This document shows positions 6,311 to 8,547 of a stretch of 8,547 bases of DNA, piece after piece (position 1 is the stretch's first letter; each line of letters opens with the position of its first letter). The notes below the pieces were generated by a model. That model searched no databases and had not been told where the DNA came from. It was given only the letters and a program-made list of their open reading frames with translations. Source of the DNA: Butyrivibrio sp. (lineage in GTDB: Bacteria; Bacillota; Clostridia; Lachnospirales; Lachnospiraceae); NCBI GenBank assembly GCA_024688095.1, contig JAILEJ010000225.1:1-8547 (forward strand), read 5' to 3'. Made by a program: the position numbers and the translations under genes.

Positions 6311-6970
6311 ATGATAATTGATGGAAAACATATTTATATATATGGAGAGAAAGAAGCTCCGGCTTCAGTTGTTATTGTAAATACATTTCAAGGTAACGGA
6401 AGTGAAATATATTCTGTATTGAAGAAACTTAGTGATAAAAAATTTTGTCTTGCAGTTGTAAGTGATATCAATTGGGATGATGAGATGTCACCGTGGGAAT
6501 GTCCTCCTCTTTACAAGAATGATAGCCCTTGTACGGGTGGAGCTGATAAATATCTGGATAAACTGACAGGGGATATTATTCCGTCGGTAAAAGGAGAACT
6601 TGTAAATGCACCTGAAAAGATTATCATTGCAGGATATTCTTTAGCAGGCTTGTTTGCTGTCTATAGTCTGTATAAAACTGACTTATTCAGCGCTGCTGTA
6701 AGTGCATCTGGTTCCATGTGGTTTCCTGATTTTTTGGAGTTCACAGATAATAATACTTTTATTAAGAGACCTGAAAAAGTATATTTTTCGCTTGGAGATA
6801 AAGAATCTAAAACAAGGAATCAGCTTTTGAGTACGGTTGAAAGCAGAACGTCTCAAATATATGAAAAATATAAAAATATTGGGATAGATACAGTGTTTGA
6901 GATGAATCCAGGAAATCATTTTAAAGACGCAGATATTCGTATGGCAAAAGGTATAGCATGGGTGCTGTGA
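6311..6970 (+). CDS. Esterase-like alpha/beta hydrolase
   Basis: 219 residues, with no signal peptide, so cytoplasmic. The nucleophile elbow is IIIAGYSLAGLFAVYSLY, with Ser110; the motif is G-Y-S-L-A-G rather than strict G-x-S-x-G, as in many enterochelin-esterase-like (esterase D family) proteins. A later LGDKES (161-166) offers the acid, most likely Asp163, and NPGNHFKD offers the catalytic His203. An SASGSMWFP segment after the elbow is also typical of that family. The start codon is 5 nt after the HxlR stop and has only a weak, distant AGAGG (6293-6297), so it probably relies on coupling. In this operon it could release or degrade an acyl/ester product or detoxify an ester; a discrete thioesterase role for the adenylation enzyme is speculative, since no carrier protein is present. 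It has four cysteine residues or fewer and no obvious lid. Confidence 0.82.
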   Translation: MIIDGKHIYIYGEKEAPASVVIVNTFQGNGSEIYSVLKKLSDKKFCLAVVSDINWDDEMSPWECPPLYKNDSPCTGGADKYLDKLTGDIIPSVKGELVNAPEKIIIAGYSLAGLFAVYSLYKTDLFSAAVSASGSMWFPDFLEFTDNNTFIKRPEKVYFSLGDKESKTRNQLLSTVESRTSQIYEKYKNIGIDTVFEMNPGNHFKDADIRMAKGIAWVL

Positions 6971-6998
6971 GTTCTTTTTGAAAGGAGTATATACATAT

Positions 6999-8375
6999 AT
7001 GGATCTCTTTGAATATATGGCGGGAAACAGAAAAGAAAAAGAAGCACCGTTAGCAGCAAGAATGCGTCCGAGGACTCTTGATGAGGTAGTTGGTCAAGAG
7101 GATATAGTTGGTGAAGAAAAACTGCTATATCGTGCTATTAAGGCAGACAGATTAAGCTCGATAATACTGTATGGACCTCCCGGTGTAGGAAAGACAACGC
7201 TTGCAAAAGTGATAGCCAATACCACCTCGGCGGATTTTCATCAGGTCAATGCTACGATAGCTGGCAAAAAAGATATGGAGTCAGTAGTTGAAACTGCCAA
7301 GAATAACCTTGGTGGATATGGAAGAAAGACAATTCTCTTTATTGATGAGATACACAGGTTTAATAAAGCTCAACAGGATTATCTGCTTCCTTATGTTGAG
7401 GATGGAACACTGATACTTATAGGAGCCACTACTGAGAATCCGTACTTTGAAGTAAATGGAGCCCTTATATCAAGATCAAGGATCTTTGAACTTAAGCCGC
7501 TTTCAAAGGATAATATTTTAACTTTAATAAAAAGAGCCTTTGACTCTGATAGAGGTGTAAAGCAATTCAACGCGGATATAACTGATGAAGCAGCAGAATT
7601 TCTTGCAGATATAGCTGATGGAGATGCCAGAGCGGCACTTAATGCTATAGAGTTGGCAGTGCTTACAACTAAGCCATCTTCAGATGGCAAAATACATGTT
7701 GACCTGGCAGTTGCTGAAGAATGTATTCAAAAAAAAGCAATCCGCTATGATAAGACCGGAGATAATCATTATGACACCATAGCTGCATTTATAGAGTCAA
7801 TGTGCGGCTCAGATCCTGATGCAGCGCTTTACTATCTTGGGCGTATGCTTGCTGCAGGTGAAGATGTTAAGTATATAGCAAGAAGAATGCTGATTGCAGC
7901 TTCAGAGGAAGTGGGAAATGCTGATCCAATGGCTATATGTGTTGCAGCTTCGGCAGCAGTAGCAGTTGAACGTGTTGGAATGCCGGAGGGAAGAATCATA
8001 CTGGCGCAGGCAGCAACTTATATTGCGTCGGCTCCTAAGTCTAATGCAGCATATCTTGGAATAGAAAAAGTAATGCAGACTGTAAGAGAGACAGGAAACC
8101 TTCCGATTCCTCCATATCTGCAGGACTCTTCATATAAAGGAGCTAAAAAACTAGGTAGAGGGGTTGGATATAAATATGCGCATAACTATCCAAATCACTG
8201 GGTAGAGCAGCAGTACCTTCCAGATGCCATAAAGGACATGAAATTCTATGAACCCAATGACATCGGTCATGAAAAAAATATAAAAGAGTATTTCAGAAAT
8301 ATTGGCAAAAATCCACAGCGATATGAGTACAAGGATCCTTCAATAGAAGGCAATCCTGAGCGACCCTGGGAATAA
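6999..8375 (+). CDS. rarA: Replication-associated recombination protein A (AAA+ ATPase, RarA/MgsA)
   Basis: 458 residues, the normal length for RarA. It begins MDLFEYMAG. The AAA+ core shows the preceding RMRPRTLDEVVGQEDIVG (about 21-38), Walker A GPPGVGKT (59-66), Walker B LFIDEIHR (113-120), sensor 1 GATTENP (142-148) and an arginine-finger region SRSR (158-161). The C-terminal MgsA-type domain is typical: IRYDKTGDNHYDTIAAFIES, then YLGRMLAAGEDVKYIARRM, then EEVGNADPMA, ending YLPDAIKDMKFYEPNDIGHE. RarA acts as a tetramer on single-stranded DNA gaps at stalled forks and interacts with SSB. I chose the ATG at 6999 (GGAG at 6984-6987, 11-nt spacer) over a TTG at 6978 whose codons overlap that ribosome binding site. 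It lies 28 nt behind the hydrolase gene with no terminator between. Confidence 0.96.
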   Translation: MDLFEYMAGNRKEKEAPLAARMRPRTLDEVVGQEDIVGEEKLLYRAIKADRLSSIILYGPPGVGKTTLAKVIANTTSADFHQVNATIAGKKDMESVVETAKNNLGGYGRKTILFIDEIHRFNKAQQDYLLPYVEDGTLILIGATTENPYFEVNGALISRSRIFELKPLSKDNILTLIKRAFDSDRGVKQFNADITDEAAEFLADIADGDARAALNAIELAVLTTKPSSDGKIHVDLAVAEECIQKKAIRYDKTGDNHYDTIAAFIESMCGSDPDAALYYLGRMLAAGEDVKYIARRMLIAASEEVGNADPMAICVAASAAVAVERVGMPEGRIILAQAATYIASAPKSNAAYLGIEKVMQTVRETGNLPIPPYLQDSSYKGAKKLGRGVGYKYAHNYPNHWVEQQYLPDAIKDMKFYEPNDIGHEKNIKEYFRNIGKNPQRYEYKDPSIEGNPERPWE

Positions 8376-8404
8376 ATGTATATGTTTTCGTTACCTTCAA
8401 TCAG

Positions 8405-8428
8405 AAACACGCATTTACTGCGGGTTTT
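8405..8428 (+). terminator. Probable terminator of rarA
   Basis: AAACACGCA (8405-8413) and TGCGGGTTT (8419-8427) pair at eight of nine positions around a TTTAC loop, ending in four T residues. It starts 29 nt after the rarA stop. The short T-tract makes it a moderate call. Confidence 0.5.
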
Positions 8429-8448
8429 GTGAGAAAGTGATGCGAGAG

Positions 8449-8521
8449 GCAAATAGGCCCTGCGACGTTAGTCGCCTTGGAATGGCCTATTTGCAAGATT
8501 TTTGGAGCGAAGTGACAAAAA
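8449..8521. repeat. Branched hairpin and adjoining inverted repeat, possible interspersed element
   Basis: GCAAATAGGCC (8449-8459) and GGCCTATTTGC (8484-8494) are perfect 11-bp complements. They enclose a second perfect hairpin, GCGAC-GTTA-GTCGC (8462-8475). A T-run follows (8499-8503), and it is the left arm of TTTTTG/CAAAAA (8499-8504 and 8516-8521) around GAGCGAAGTGA. The structure could terminate transcription in either direction. Its nested symmetry and position in non-coding DNA suggest a REP-like repeated element. The stretch from 8376 to the window end holds no gene I can support. Confidence 0.55.
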
Positions 8522-8547
8522 GTCATGAGATTATTCTTTGATGATCG

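Noticed and set aside
7391..7690. Minus-strand 99-codon frame inside rarA
   Set aside because: Antisense shadow of a highly conserved AAA+ gene.
8402..8547. Minus-strand frame open from the right edge, and a plus-strand ATG at 8525
   Set aside because: The minus frame translates the nested hairpin repeat and lacks any recognisable protein character; the ATG has no ribosome site and only eight visible codons.

Overview
The window looks like a chromosomal segment from a low-GC Gram-positive anaerobe of the Lachnospiraceae (Butyrivibrio/Pseudobutyrivibrio type). This is an inference from strong AGGAGG-type ribosome binding sites, AT-rich intergenic DNA full of TATATA runs, stem-loop plus T-tract terminators, and the style of the proteins. 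I could not test it by a database search. No tRNA, rRNA, CRISPR array, transposase or phage gene is visible.

Left part (1-2499): a major facilitator superfamily (MFS) transporter on the minus strand, cut by the left edge, is divergent from a LysR-type regulator on the plus strand. About 360 bp of AT-rich DNA separates them. That DNA contains a perfect 9-bp inverted repeat whose two arms each carry a TATAAT -10 hexamer, one facing each way, so the two promoters appear to overlap. The LysR gene ends at a strong terminator (2454-2499).

Middle (2500-3736): a formate/nitrite transporter (FNT) family channel, most likely starting at a TTG codon. Its 3' end overlaps a 40-codon open frame with its own AGGAGG site that would encode a tiny single-span membrane protein. 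An orphan hairpin and then a clear terminator follow.

Right part (3737-8375): five genes in one direction. The first four look like an operon: a stand-alone NRPS-type adenylation enzyme with no carrier domain, a GNAT acetyltransferase overlapping it by 4 nt, an HxlR-family regulator with a conserved-position N-terminal cysteine, and an esterase-like alpha/beta hydrolase. A perfect 18-bp palindrome (3793-3810) upstream of the operon is a candidate HxlR operator. The adenylation pocket residues read D-I-E-S-I-G-T-V-C-K, which suggests a basic amino acid such as lysine or ornithine. This cassette is the best candidate here for an undescribed small pathway: activate an amino acid, acylate or be acylated, hydrolyse, under autoregulated and possibly redox-sensitive control. 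Its product is unknown. Only 28 nt further on lies rarA, a housekeeping replication-fork AAA+ ATPase, which may share transcription with the cassette.

Right end (8376-8547): no supported gene. It holds a probable rarA terminator, a branched hairpin with an 11-bp outer stem, and a short inverted repeat that together resemble an intergenic repeat element.
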